The notes under the pieces: generated by a model | What the model saw: only the letters and a program-made list of their open reading frames with translations | Database searches by the model: none | What the model was told of the DNA's origin: nothing | Part shown: positions 26,865-34,327 of the stretch, one piece after another | Numbering within the stretch: the stretch's first letter is position 1 | How the letters are laid out: each line of letters begins with the position of its first letter | Program-made: the position numbers and the translations under genes | Source: Planctomycetota bacterium | GTDB taxonomy: Bacteria > Planctomycetota > Planctomycetia > Gemmatales > Gemmataceae | Reading direction: 5' to 3' | Length of the DNA stretch: 64,000 nt | Assembly (NCBI GenBank): GCA_003669555.1 | Contig: QWOS01000127.1 | Span: forward strand, 17,253-81,252

Positions 26865-27932
26865 TCAGGCTGTAACCACCAGATGGGGCTGTCCGGGGAC
26901 CCAGGGCCGGATCTCGCCAATGATGGCTGCCGCCACGGCTTTTCTGGAAACCAGTTCGGCGATTAGCGCCGGGGCGCGCTGGGCGCTGACACTGATCAGC
27001 AGGCCACCCGAGGTCTGGGCATCGAAAAATACCTCCAGGCGCCGCAGGTCGAGGCCCGCACCCAGCTGGAGATGCGGTTCGACATAGGCCCGGTTGGTTT
27101 TGCTGGCCCGGGTGAAGAAGCGACGCTCAATGAAGGGCTCCACCCCGGCAATGAGTGGTAGCGCCCCCAGCCTGATGACCGCCTGCACGCCACTTCCCTG
27201 AGCCATCTCCAGCCCATGACCGGCGAGACCAAAGCCGGTGATGTCGGTGAGCGCAGTGGCCCCGCCCGAAGCCCGCAGGGCATCGCGCCCCGACCGGTTC
27301 AGTTCCACCATGCTGGCGCAGGCGTTGGCCAGGAGAGAATCAGGGCAGCGTCGAGCCCGGTGGGCCGTAGTAACAAAGCCGGTGCCGAGTGGTTTGGTGA
27401 GAACCAGCTTGTCACCTGGCTGGGCTGTGGCGTTGGTGAGGATGTCTCTGGGGTGAGCAATGCCGGTGACCGAAAGACCGAATTTGATTTCGCGGTCGCG
27501 GACGGTGTGGCCACCGACGATGGCGGCCCCGGCCAGGGCGCAGCGTTCGCCGCCTCCCCCCAGGATGTCACCCAGCCAGGTGAGGGCCGGGTCGGTGTCG
27601 TCGGGGTAGCCCACCAGATTCATGGCGGTTTTGGGTTCACCGTTCATGGCATAGACATCGCTGAGCGCGTTGGCGGCAGCTATCTGGCCATAGATATAGG
27701 CATCGTCTATCACGGGTGGGAAGAAATCAACCGTCTGAACCAGCACCAGATCGTCGCTCAGCCGATAGACACCCGCATCATCATGCGTCCGTGTGCCTAC
27801 CAGTAGGTTGGGATCAGTGGCGGGAGGCACGAATCGCAGAACCTGCGAAATGCTCCCGGGGGGCAACTTGCCCGCTCAGCCTGCACAGGAGGCGTAGTCG
27901 ATAAGTCGTTTGCGTCTGCCAAACCAGGCCAT
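26865..27932 (-). CDS. selD: Selenide, water dikinase (SelD) with Sec in the active site
   Basis: The track lists 333 residues from an internal TTG. The real gene starts at the ATG at 27932: MAWFGRRKRLIDYASCAG, then TGA (27876-27878), then AGKLPPGSISQVLRF, 355 residues with Sec19. In E. coli SelD the aligned stretch is GAGCGCK: Sec takes the place of Cys17, and Lys20 is kept as K22. Downstream are the expected AIRS/SelD features (THDDAGVYRL, VDFFPPVIDDAYIYGQIAAANALSDVYAMNG, ERCALAGAAIVGGHT, TDITGFGLAGHG). It makes selenophosphate from selenide and ATP, the Se donor for Sec. AGGGGG precedes the ATG. The SelW-like gene lies 81 bases upstream. Confidence 0.95.
27834..27848 (-). promoter_or_regulatory. 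Candidate SECIS hairpin of selD
   Basis: TCGCAG pairs perfectly with CTGCGA around a GUU loop 34-36 nt after the UGA in the mRNA. This is within the 16-37 nt range given for bacterial SECIS loops. Folding was by eye only. Confidence 0.5.
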
Positions 27933-27978
27933 GGAGTCTTCCCCCTGAGAGGCTGCCGCAAGGAGCTGCTTGCGCAAG

Positions 27979-28004
27979 GTGCTGCTGGATTATACCAGCA
28001 GCAC
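27979..28004. promoter_or_regulatory. Perfect 10-bp palindrome with TATAAT loop between selW-like gene and selD
   Basis: On the minus strand GTGCTGCTGG-TATAAT-CCAGCAGCAC. The loop is a perfect -10 box for a possible selD promoter, though the -35 (CTGAAT at 17 bases) is poor. As RNA it could be a processing or attenuating hairpin. No T-run follows, so a plain terminator is unlikely. Confidence 0.5.
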
Positions 28005-28013
28005 GCGCGGGAT

Positions 28014-28247
28014 TCAGGCCAGTTTGCTGACCGCCGCCAGCGCCCAGGCCTCATCGGGGAACTTGCCTTCCTTCAGCTTGCTGTAGATCAGCTCGCCGTT
28101 GACGGTCAGTTCAAAACAGCCGCCACCAGAGGGTTGCAGCTCCAGCCCGCTGATCTTCTGTTTGAGACTGCTGAGGAGCTTGGCCGTCAGACCGACGGCT
28201 TGAGGCTCGTAATTTCATTGGCTACAGTAGCGCAGATGGATTTTCAT
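28014..28247 (-). CDS. SelW-like (Rdx family) selenoprotein with CxxU motif
   Basis: Absent from the ORF track because its 11th codon is TGA (28215-28217). Reading TGA as Sec gives 77 residues: MKIHLRYCSQ-U-NYEPQAVGLTAKLL...LQPSGGGCFELTVNGELIYSKLKEGKFPDEAWAL. This is the compact thioredoxin-like Rdx fold of SelW/SelT/SelH: beta1-CxxU, a long helix, the GGCFEV-type strand, NG.L(I/V)YSKL and F(P)D. AGGAG sits 8 bases upstream of the ATG. A perfect 6-bp SECIS-type hairpin follows the TGA. It is the first gene of a likely two-gene operon with selD. The role is probably thiol/redox; partners are unknown. Confidence 0.9.
28176..28208 (-). promoter_or_regulatory. Candidate SECIS hairpin of the SelW-like gene
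   Basis: GCCGTC pairs with GACGGC around a GGUCU loop at nt 22-26 after the UGA; GAGC/GCTC can form an outer stem. Loop position and G-U content fit bacterial SECIS elements. Confidence 0.65.
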
Positions 28248-28424
28248 GGGTCATGCTCCTGGACTGTTCGGGGATTCGGCAATCAGATTCCTTCCCGGCT
28301 GGCCTGGGCCCACCGGCACGTTTCATATCGGCCGAACCCACCTGCCGGCATCATTCGCGGGCAACGATTACCATTTTTCCGCTACGATACCGATGAGGAC
28401 TTCGGCTTTTTCAGGGGTAGGGTC

Positions 28425-28877
28425 ATGGCACCCCCGGTGTGGATCATCCGCTCCACCAAAGAGCGCAAAGAGCGTTGCACCATCTGGCCGTTGCGGGGTC
28501 ATCCGCTGGTGCGCCTGGTGGGGTATCCTTTCAAAAATCCGCCCGAGGTGGGTGAGGCGACCTTGTTGTGGACGGAAGGCCCACCTCTCAGCGCAGCCGA
28601 TGCCGGCAGGCCCCTACTGCTGCTCGACGCCTCGTGGCGACGGGCCCAGGCGATGCGAACGCACTTTCCCGGCCTGGTCTGTCGCAGTCTGGGGGGCATC
28701 AGCACGGCTTATCCGCGCTGTTCCAGACTGGGGACCGATCCCGACAGCGGCCTGGCGACTGTGGAAGCCCTGTATGCGGCTTGCCGCTTGCTGGGCCTGC
28801 CCACAGACGGTTTACTGACTCATTATTGCCAGGCGGAGGCTTTCTTGCGGGCGAATGGCTGGGCCAGTTCCCCCTGA
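28425..28877 (+). CDS. DTW/Tsr3-like aminocarboxypropyltransferase-family protein
   Basis: About 150 residues from the ATG at 28425, preceded by AGGGGTAGGG; the track start at 28134 runs through the antisense of the SelW-like gene. Motifs are TKERKERCTIWPLRGHPLVRLV, LLLLDASWRRAQAM (the D.(S/T)W element), RSLGGISTAYPRCSRLGTDP and GLATVEALYAACRLLG. This order matches the DTW/DUF367 superfamily, which transfers the 3-amino-3-carboxypropyl group of SAM to uridines in tRNA or rRNA. Whether the target is tRNA or rRNA cannot be told. It is divergent from the selW-selD operon. Confidence 0.75.
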   Translation: MAPPVWIIRSTKERKERCTIWPLRGHPLVRLVGYPFKNPPEVGEATLLWTEGPPLSAADAGRPLLLLDASWRRAQAMRTHFPGLVCRSLGGISTAYPRCSRLGTDPDSGLATVEALYAACRLLGLPTDGLLTHYCQAEAFLRANGWASSP

Positions 28878-28940
28878 GCCACCCAGCCACTCGTCAGCGG
28901 CTGGTTTTTCTGTCAGACTGTGTCTCAGGAGGTACCTGCC

Positions 28941-30071
28941 ATGATTTGCTTGCTGCTGTTGGCATTGTTTTCCACACTGCCCGCCGAAGATTCCCCGCTG
29001 TCGGTGGCCCTGTCCCAGGCGGGAGGTAACCGGGCGGAACTGGAAAAAGCCCTGCGCCAATGCCCCCCGGAAGAAAAACCCGGCATGGAATTCCTTATTG
29101 CCAACATGCCCGACGCTGATCGCAAGTCGCTGAAAGCCGATTTTTTGCTGGCCAACACCAGCCTGGCTTACCGGGCGCGTCGGGAAACCCCCTGGGGCAA
29201 GTCAATCCCCCAGGACCTGTTTTTCAACGATGTCTTGCCTTACGCCCATGTTGATGAGGCTCGCGACCCATGGCGGGCCGAGTTTTTCGCTTTGTGCATG
29301 CCGATGGTACAGGGGTGCAAGACACCCGAAGAGGCCGTACGCAAACTGAACGGCGAACTGTTCGGCAAACTCAAAGTGAAATACTCGACAAAGCGCCGGG
29401 TTCCCAACCAGAGTGCCCGGGAATCAATGGAACTGGGGCTGGCCTCCTGCACCGGGCTGTCGATTGTGCTGGCGGATGCCTGCCGGGCGGTCTGTGTGCC
29501 GGCGCGGCTGGTAGGCACGCCCTTGTGGGCCAACAAGCGGGGCAATCATACCTGGGTGGAGGTGTGGGACGCAGGTTGGCACTTCACGGGCGCCTGCGAG
29601 CAGGATCCCAACGGCCTCGACCGCGGCTGGTTTGTGGGCGATGCCTCACAAGCGCAGAAAGAGGTCTATGAACATGCCATTTATGCCGCCAGTTTCAGGC
29701 GCGGCCCGATCCACTTCCCGATGGTCTGGGCCATGCGCAGCAAGGATGTGCCGGGCGAGAATGTGACCGACCGCTACGCCAAAAAGAAAGAGGTTCCCGC
29801 CGACACCGTGCGCCTGATGGTGCGCGTGCTGGGGGCTGATGGCAAACGGGTGGCGGAAAAAGTGCGTGTCACCAGTAAGCCGGATGGCAAGGAGGCCAGC
29901 GTTCTCGACGGGGTTTCACGGGGCGAAATGGCCGATACCAACGATTTTCTGGGCTTCAACCTGAAGCGCGGTGTGGAAGTGGTGGTTACCGTGGGGAACC
30001 TGGAAAAGAAGCTGGTCACCGCAGCAACAGGCAAGGAACAGCTGGTCGAGCTGAAGTTGCCGGCCCCATGA
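28941..30071 (+). CDS. Secreted transglutaminase-like domain protein
   Basis: 376 residues from the ATG at 28941, with a strong AGGAGGT ribosome site and a signal peptide (MICLLLLALFSTLPAED). A transglutaminase-like core is seen at about 180-260: SMELGLASCTGLSIVLADACRAVCVPARLVG (Cys nucleophile) and GNHTWVEVWDAGWHFTGACE (His), with an Asp in the following strand. The C-terminal part (VRLMVRVLGADGKRVAEKVRV...) is beta-rich. It may be a protease or crosslinking enzyme in the periplasm. It heads a pair with the esterase at 30131, 59 bases downstream. Confidence 0.85.
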   Translation: MICLLLLALFSTLPAEDSPLSVALSQAGGNRAELEKALRQCPPEEKPGMEFLIANMPDADRKSLKADFLLANTSLAYRARRETPWGKSIPQDLFFNDVLPYAHVDEARDPWRAEFFALCMPMVQGCKTPEEAVRKLNGELFGKLKVKYSTKRRVPNQSARESMELGLASCTGLSIVLADACRAVCVPARLVGTPLWANKRGNHTWVEVWDAGWHFTGACEQDPNGLDRGWFVGDASQAQKEVYEHAIYAASFRRGPIHFPMVWAMRSKDVPGENVTDRYAKKKEVPADTVRLMVRVLGADGKRVAEKVRVTSKPDGKEASVLDGVSRGEMADTNDFLGFNLKRGVEVVVTVGNLEKKLVTAATGKEQLVELKLPAP

Positions 30072-30130
30072 CGGGCGACCTGGGTTTTTTCCGTGCCTTT
30101 TCCTTTGCCTGATTCGCTGACAAGGAGACG

Positions 30131-31399
30131 ATGATGCGTGTCACAGTTTGGTTGCTACTGGCTTCTCTGCTGCTGCCGGGTGCGGGGCGAGCGGCAAAAC
30201 CGTTGGATGCGGAGCGTTCCGCGGCGGCCCTGAAGGGGCTGGAGATGGAGATGCAGGTCTCCAAAGGTACCCCTATCGGCGGGCTGGCGACGAAAGACTT
30301 CGCCACCGTGCCGCTCACCCGGGCCGATGCCGCCAAAGCCCGGCAACTGCTATCCGAAATGCATGCCAGGCATATCCGCGCCACCCGTTCGGCCGAAGTG
30401 AAGAACCGCGTGCTGAAAGAGGGCGAACTGACAATGCCCTTCTTCTTCAAGACCTTCGGCGACAAACCGGAGGGCGGAAGAAGCCTGTGGATTTCGATGC
30501 ATGGTGGTGGTGGCGCGCCCCCCCAGGTAAACGATAGTCAGTACGAGAACCAGAAGAAGCTCTACCAGCCGGCCGAAGGACTCTACCTGGCCCCCAGGGC
30601 TCCCACCAACACCTGGAACCTGTGGCATGAAGGCCATATCGACCGCCTGTTCACCCGGCTGATCGAGGACCTGGTGGTCCTGGAGGATGTGAACCCGGAC
30701 CGCGTCTATGTGATGGGCTATTCCGCGGGCGGTGACGGCGTGTACCAACTGGCACCCCGCATGGCCGACAGCTGGGCCGCCGCCGCCATGATGGCCGGCC
30801 ATCCCAACGGGGTGTCGCTTCTGTCGTTGCGCAATGTCCCTTTCGCCCTGCAGGTGGGTGGCAACGATTCGGCTTACAACCGCAACAAGGTCGGCAAGGA
30901 ATATGGAGAGCAATTGAAAAAGCTGCACCAGGAAGATCCGCAAGGGTACCAGAGCTTTGTGCGCATTCGCGAGGGAATGGGGCACTGGATGAAACTGGAA
31001 GACAAGGAGGCGTTGCCCTGGATGGCAAAGTTCAGCCGCAACCCCATCCCCTCCCGGGTGGTGTGGAAGCAGACAGGCGCGACGCACGACCGCTTCTACT
31101 GGCTGGCTGTGCCCAAGGGCAAGGCCGAGGGCGACAGCCTGGTGGTGGCTGAGCGCCTGGGTCAGAAAATCACCATCAGCAAGGCGGAGAAGGTGGCCCG
31201 TCTGGTGGTGCGCCTCGACGACCGCATGGTGAATCTCGACGAACCCGTCAGCGTGGAACAAGGTGGCAAGGTCCTCTACACCGGCCGGCCCCAGCGAACC
31301 ATGCGCACCCTGGTGGAGACCCTGGCCGACCGTGGCGACCCCAGGCTGATGTTCGATGCCGAGCTGGCGGTCGACCTGCAAGGCCCGGCACCCCAATAA
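30131..31399 (+). CDS. Secreted alpha/beta-hydrolase (esterase/PHB depolymerase-like)
   Basis: 422 residues with a signal peptide (MMRVTVWLLLASLLLPGAGRA). Catalytic elements are an oxyanion loop LWISMHGGGG, the nucleophile elbow YVMGYSAGGDG, an Asp after the next strand (VGGNDSAY) and His in EGMGHWM. The C-terminal ~90 residues form a beta-rich extra domain. It is probably a secreted esterase or polyester/peptidase-like hydrolase; the substrate is unknown. It is co-oriented with the transglutaminase gene and likely forms an operon with it. Confidence 0.85.
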   Translation: MMRVTVWLLLASLLLPGAGRAAKPLDAERSAAALKGLEMEMQVSKGTPIGGLATKDFATVPLTRADAAKARQLLSEMHARHIRATRSAEVKNRVLKEGELTMPFFFKTFGDKPEGGRSLWISMHGGGGAPPQVNDSQYENQKKLYQPAEGLYLAPRAPTNTWNLWHEGHIDRLFTRLIEDLVVLEDVNPDRVYVMGYSAGGDGVYQLAPRMADSWAAAAMMAGHPNGVSLLSLRNVPFALQVGGNDSAYNRNKVGKEYGEQLKKLHQEDPQGYQSFVRIREGMGHWMKLEDKEALPWMAKFSRNPIPSRVVWKQTGATHDRFYWLAVPKGKAEGDSLVVAERLGQKITISKAEKVARLVVRLDDRMVNLDEPVSVEQGGKVLYTGRPQRTMRTLVETLADRGDPRLMFDAELAVDLQGPAPQ

Positions 31400-31882
31400 G
31401 ATCCCGGGCACCACAAGCTATGGACATCCAGCTCAACCCCTCCGAAGCCACACTGGGACGGAATGTGCCAAGAAATCCAACCCCTGCAGGGGCGGAAAAA
31501 TCTTTGCAACAATAAGCCCTATTGCGCCCCTACAGGGCTGAAATTACCGAACCCCTGGAGCCCAGGGCGGCGCTTACGCCCTGCCCTGGGTTATCTCATC
31601 ACACACTTTTGGCGCTCCAGAAAAAGCCCCATATGGCAAAACCCGATGCACATGCGTTCCAGCGGCATCACTACCTAAACATTAAAATTCAACCCCGGCT
31701 CCCATGGCAACCAACGGGGTTACACGATCAAGCCTTCCGAAAACCCAATGGGACAGACCAGCCCCGCCGCTCGCGTTTGGCACTCCATGAAGGGAAGTTG
31801 AAATTCACTTACCCCCCCTCATGGGGAGGGAGGATGGAAGGCGCCGGGGCAGCCATGGCTGGCATTTCAAGGGTTTGGCTGG
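31400..31882. other. Intergenic region carrying a palindromic element
   Basis: 483 bases between convergent genes. Apart from the palindromic repeat at 31481-31620 I see no gene. The ORFs here have no protein-like composition. Confidence 0.5.
31481..31620. repeat. Multi-palindrome intergenic repeat element
   Basis: Three short palindromes follow one another: CCCCTGCAGGGG, GCCCCTACAGGGC, and AGCCCAGGGC paired with GCCCTGGGTT around GGCGCTTACGCCCT. Such strings of CCCAGGGC-type palindromes recur between genes in many planctomycetes. It sits between convergent genes and could fold in RNA as a terminator. Confidence 0.6.
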
Positions 31883-32539
31883 TTACCAGTTTTCCCAGAT
31901 GTTGCCAATTCTGGCTTTGGGTTTGGCCACATTCGAACCGGGACGCAGGCCGGGATGCAAGGGAATCGCTCCGGGGGTCCACAGATGCTTGCCTTCAGCC
32001 ACATCGAGACCAAGCTCCAGAAAATGGCGCAGGCAAGCCGGGCGCTCAGCCTCGGGCCAACGATTGGCACCTGCCAGCACCGACAATGCCACCAGACGGT
32101 GGGCCAGACCACCCGGACAAGCGACTGGGCTATTCTGAACCGGTGACAGGTTGTTGGTGGTGTATACAACCGCCTGAGCCAACAGCCCCAGGGAGCTGTT
32201 GTCAGGTTCATCCGCCAGTTGACCCACAGCCACGCGGGTGGTGTCACCCGGCTCGCGTACCCAGTTGAGAATGGCCTGCAACCGGGTCGGCTTGATTTCA
32301 GCCAGCTTCAGGTCAAGCAGTTGTGATTCACAGAGCAAGCCCCACCAGATTGCCTCACGGGTAGACAACCAGCCCGCTATCAGCCGTGCAGCCTGGTTCG
32401 GTGTGTCACGGATCATCCCTGCCACCGCCCGGCTGCAGTCGCAGGCACAGAGGTCAGCGGGCAAATCCCGTGCATCCGCCACTCGGCCATAGGCCTGGGC
32501 AACGGGAGAACCAGGAACGAGCACTTCGAGCAGGCTCAT
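31883..32539 (-). CDS. DUF6931-like protein
   Basis: 218 residues, helical and soluble, no signal peptide. The core ARLIAGWLSTREAIWWGLLCESQLLD ... ILNWVREPGDTTRVAVGQLAD ... RLVALSVLAG ... RHFLELGLDVAEGKHLW matches its neighbour at 32536 in the same order, so the two are paralogues. I know this pattern as DUF6931, a family of unknown role often found in planctomycete and myxobacterial operons, some with type VI secretion parts. Its ATG overlaps the neighbour's stop by 4 bases. The start, middle and end look intact. Confidence 0.75.
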   Translation of the reverse strand: MSLLEVLVPGSPVAQAYGRVADARDLPADLCACDCSRAVAGMIRDTPNQAARLIAGWLSTREAIWWGLLCESQLLDLKLAEIKPTRLQAILNWVREPGDTTRVAVGQLADEPDNSSLGLLAQAVVYTTNNLSPVQNSPVACPGGLAHRLVALSVLAGANRWPEAERPACLRHFLELGLDVAEGKHLWTPGAIPLHPGLRPGSNVAKPKARIGNIWENW

Positions 32540-33267
32540 CGACTTCTCTCCAGCACCACTTTTTCAATCACCTGCTCAACCACCACTTCCACCGGAGCCT
32601 CAACTGCAACAGCGCGGGACTCGGGCCAAGGCAATTCCCCATGTGCAATCTTCAGGCCAATATCCAGGAAATGCTGCAAATGGTCCTTGTAAGAGCCCGG
32701 ATCGAAATGCACCGCAGCCAGGTAGACCGCCACGCCGCTCAACCGGCCGCACAGGTGTGGCTTGGGTAACACGGGTGGGCAATCTGCTGGCGCCATGCTG
32801 CCGCCGGAAATGAAGGCCGCGAAGCCGATCACGCCACCGGCACTGGTGCTGTCGGCGGCATCGCCCAGTTCCTTGCACTCGCGTCGTCCGGCCTCGGTGG
32901 GGTTGAGCACAAAGCTGCGCACGCCGAGAATGGCCTCGACCACCTTGGCAGGGTAGGGCTTCTGACGGTGTGCTTCGGTGAGGCTCAGCAGAGCCCACCA
33001 CAGGCTGTATCGTGGTGGCAAGGCGTGGCTCAGCAGTCGGCGCGCATCCGCCACCAGGTTGGCCTGGCGCCAGATGGCGATCTGCTTTTCCACGGTGGCG
33101 CCAGGCTCCAGCAGAGCCTGCCCCTCGTCACTCACATCGAATAATCGGGTCACAATCTCCGCCGGTGCACCCAACGCCAGGGCGGGATCACCACACATCT
33201 CCACGCCACCCTGGAGGTGGACGGTTTCCTGGATCGCCTGATCCAGCGGATTGACAGTTACACTCAT
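32536..33267 (-). CDS. DUF6931-like protein (longer paralogue)
   Basis: 243 residues. The core ADARRLLSHALPPRYSLWWALLSLTEAHRQ ... VRSFVLNPTEAGRRECKELGD ... GFAAFISGGSMAPADCPPVLPKP ... HFLDIGLKIAHGE is typical of DUF6931. The tail (VEAPVEVVVEQVIEKVVLE) is a Val/Glu-rich amphipathic strand or coil absent from the shorter paralogue. It overlaps the downstream paralogue by 4 bases (ATGA) and is the fourth gene of a five-gene minus-strand operon. No enzymatic motif is present. Confidence 0.78.
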   Translation of the reverse strand: MSVTVNPLDQAIQETVHLQGGVEMCGDPALALGAPAEIVTRLFDVSDEGQALLEPGATVEKQIAIWRQANLVADARRLLSHALPPRYSLWWALLSLTEAHRQKPYPAKVVEAILGVRSFVLNPTEAGRRECKELGDAADSTSAGGVIGFAAFISGGSMAPADCPPVLPKPHLCGRLSGVAVYLAAVHFDPGSYKDHLQHFLDIGLKIAHGELPWPESRAVAVEAPVEVVVEQVIEKVVLERSR

Positions 33268-33347
33268 GTCTCTATGGTCCCGGGTTCACCGGGCCTCCCC
33301 TGTGCCATGGCCTGCCTGAAAAGGCAATTTGCCATTCCACTCGTTGG

Positions 33348-33656
33348 TCAGTCAGCAGCCTCGGCCCGCACCTTCAGCACACGAATACGCTCTTGCAAAG
33401 CATCCTTTCGCTCCCGCAGCTCCTGAAAGACTCTCAAACCTGATTCCAGGCGAATCTGGGCAGCTTCCCGTTCACGGGCGGACAGTATGCTGATGCCATG
33501 CTGACGGGTCTGGATCAGGCGCAGGAGTTCCTCATAACCACGCCGCTCCAGCGGATCAGTGGAGTGGGCAATCGCCTGGGAAAGCTTGCCTTGCAGCTCC
33601 GTCAATGACGAAAAGTATGCATCCGAAATCCCATTCCACTTGGCGGTGATATCCAT
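33348..33656 (-). CDS. Small coiled-coil hypothetical protein
   Basis: 102 residues from the ATG at 33656 (MDITAKWNGISDAYFSSLTEL), with GGAGGG 8 bases upstream. Almost all of it is predicted helix; the C-terminal half (REREAAQIRLESGLRVFQELRERKDALQERIRVLKVRAEA) has heptad character. No known motif. It lies between the beta-repeat gene and the DUF6931 pair in the same operon, so it may be a structural or chaperone partner. Confidence 0.7.
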   Translation of the reverse strand: MDITAKWNGISDAYFSSLTELQGKLSQAIAHSTDPLERRGYEELLRLIQTRQHGISILSAREREAAQIRLESGLRVFQELRERKDALQERIRVLKVRAEAAD

Positions 33657-33700
33657 TTTCCAGCCCTCCACAACCGTTCAACCGGGTAAATCCCGCATCC

Positions 33701-34264
33701 CTATTTCAACGGCAGACCGCCGGACTCGCCCAGACCGGATTTCGCCGATCCGCTCAGGCCATCGGACCCCAGCTTGAGCGAGGCCTCACCGCAGCGCGAT
33801 ACCAGGCCTTCGGCAGTCAGAGTGAAACTGGCCTGACCCACTCGCAGGGTGATTCCCTCGTTGGTCATGGTGATCAGGCTACCGCCACACTTGTCGCCCA
33901 TGCTCAGGACCATGGCATCGTCGAGCATACGGATGGTTCCCGGATTGGCCGGCGGACCATAGACCAGTGTCAGCCCATCGGGACTGACACTGAGCAGGGC
34001 GCTTTTACCAGCCCCCGGCGTGGTGAGCACAATCGCCGAGCCCTCGCCGGCCGCCCGCAGTGAAATCGCCCCACCGCCACCTTCCAGTTGGCTCATCGCC
34101 AAAAAACTGCTGTCACTATTGAGGTGGATTGAGCGGGCGTTGAGGGAAACAATGCCCCCCGCTTCCTGGCCCAGCGCGGTGATATCCACCAGGCCATCGG
34201 TGGCGGTCACAAACACGCGTGTGGCCACCAGGTCTTCCACGCATCGGCTGAATTCAAGCGTCAT
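33701..34264 (-). CDS. Beta-repeat protein, VgrG/gp5-tip-like
   Basis: 187 residues built of short beta repeats: FVTATDGLVDI, SLNARSIHLNSD, GAISLRAAGEGSAIVL, SLITMTNEGITLRVG, ASFTLTAEGLVSRCG, ASLKLGSDGL. The G-I-T-L-R-V-G / S-F-T-L-T-A-E-G-L pattern resembles the C-terminal beta-prism of VgrG or DUF2345/gp5 spikes. It lacks the gp27-like and OB parts of a full VgrG. It may be a trimeric tip or a sensor of tip assembly; this is an inference from repeat pattern and from the DUF6931 neighbours. Confidence 0.65.
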   Translation of the reverse strand: MTLEFSRCVEDLVATRVFVTATDGLVDITALGQEAGGIVSLNARSIHLNSDSSFLAMSQLEGGGGAISLRAAGEGSAIVLTTPGAGKSALLSVSPDGLTLVYGPPANPGTIRMLDDAMVLSMGDKCGGSLITMTNEGITLRVGQASFTLTAEGLVSRCGEASLKLGSDGLSGSAKSGLGESGGLPLK

Positions 34265-34327
34265 GGTTCCACCCTTTTATCAAACAGGTCTCCCGACCAA
34301 ACAGAAGTACGCAGCCAGCAGCAGCAC

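Noticed and set aside
28134-28424. Long N-terminus of the DTW/Tsr3-like ORF
   Set aside because: It is antisense to the SelW-like gene; AGGGGTAGGG before the ATG at 28425 fixes the start.
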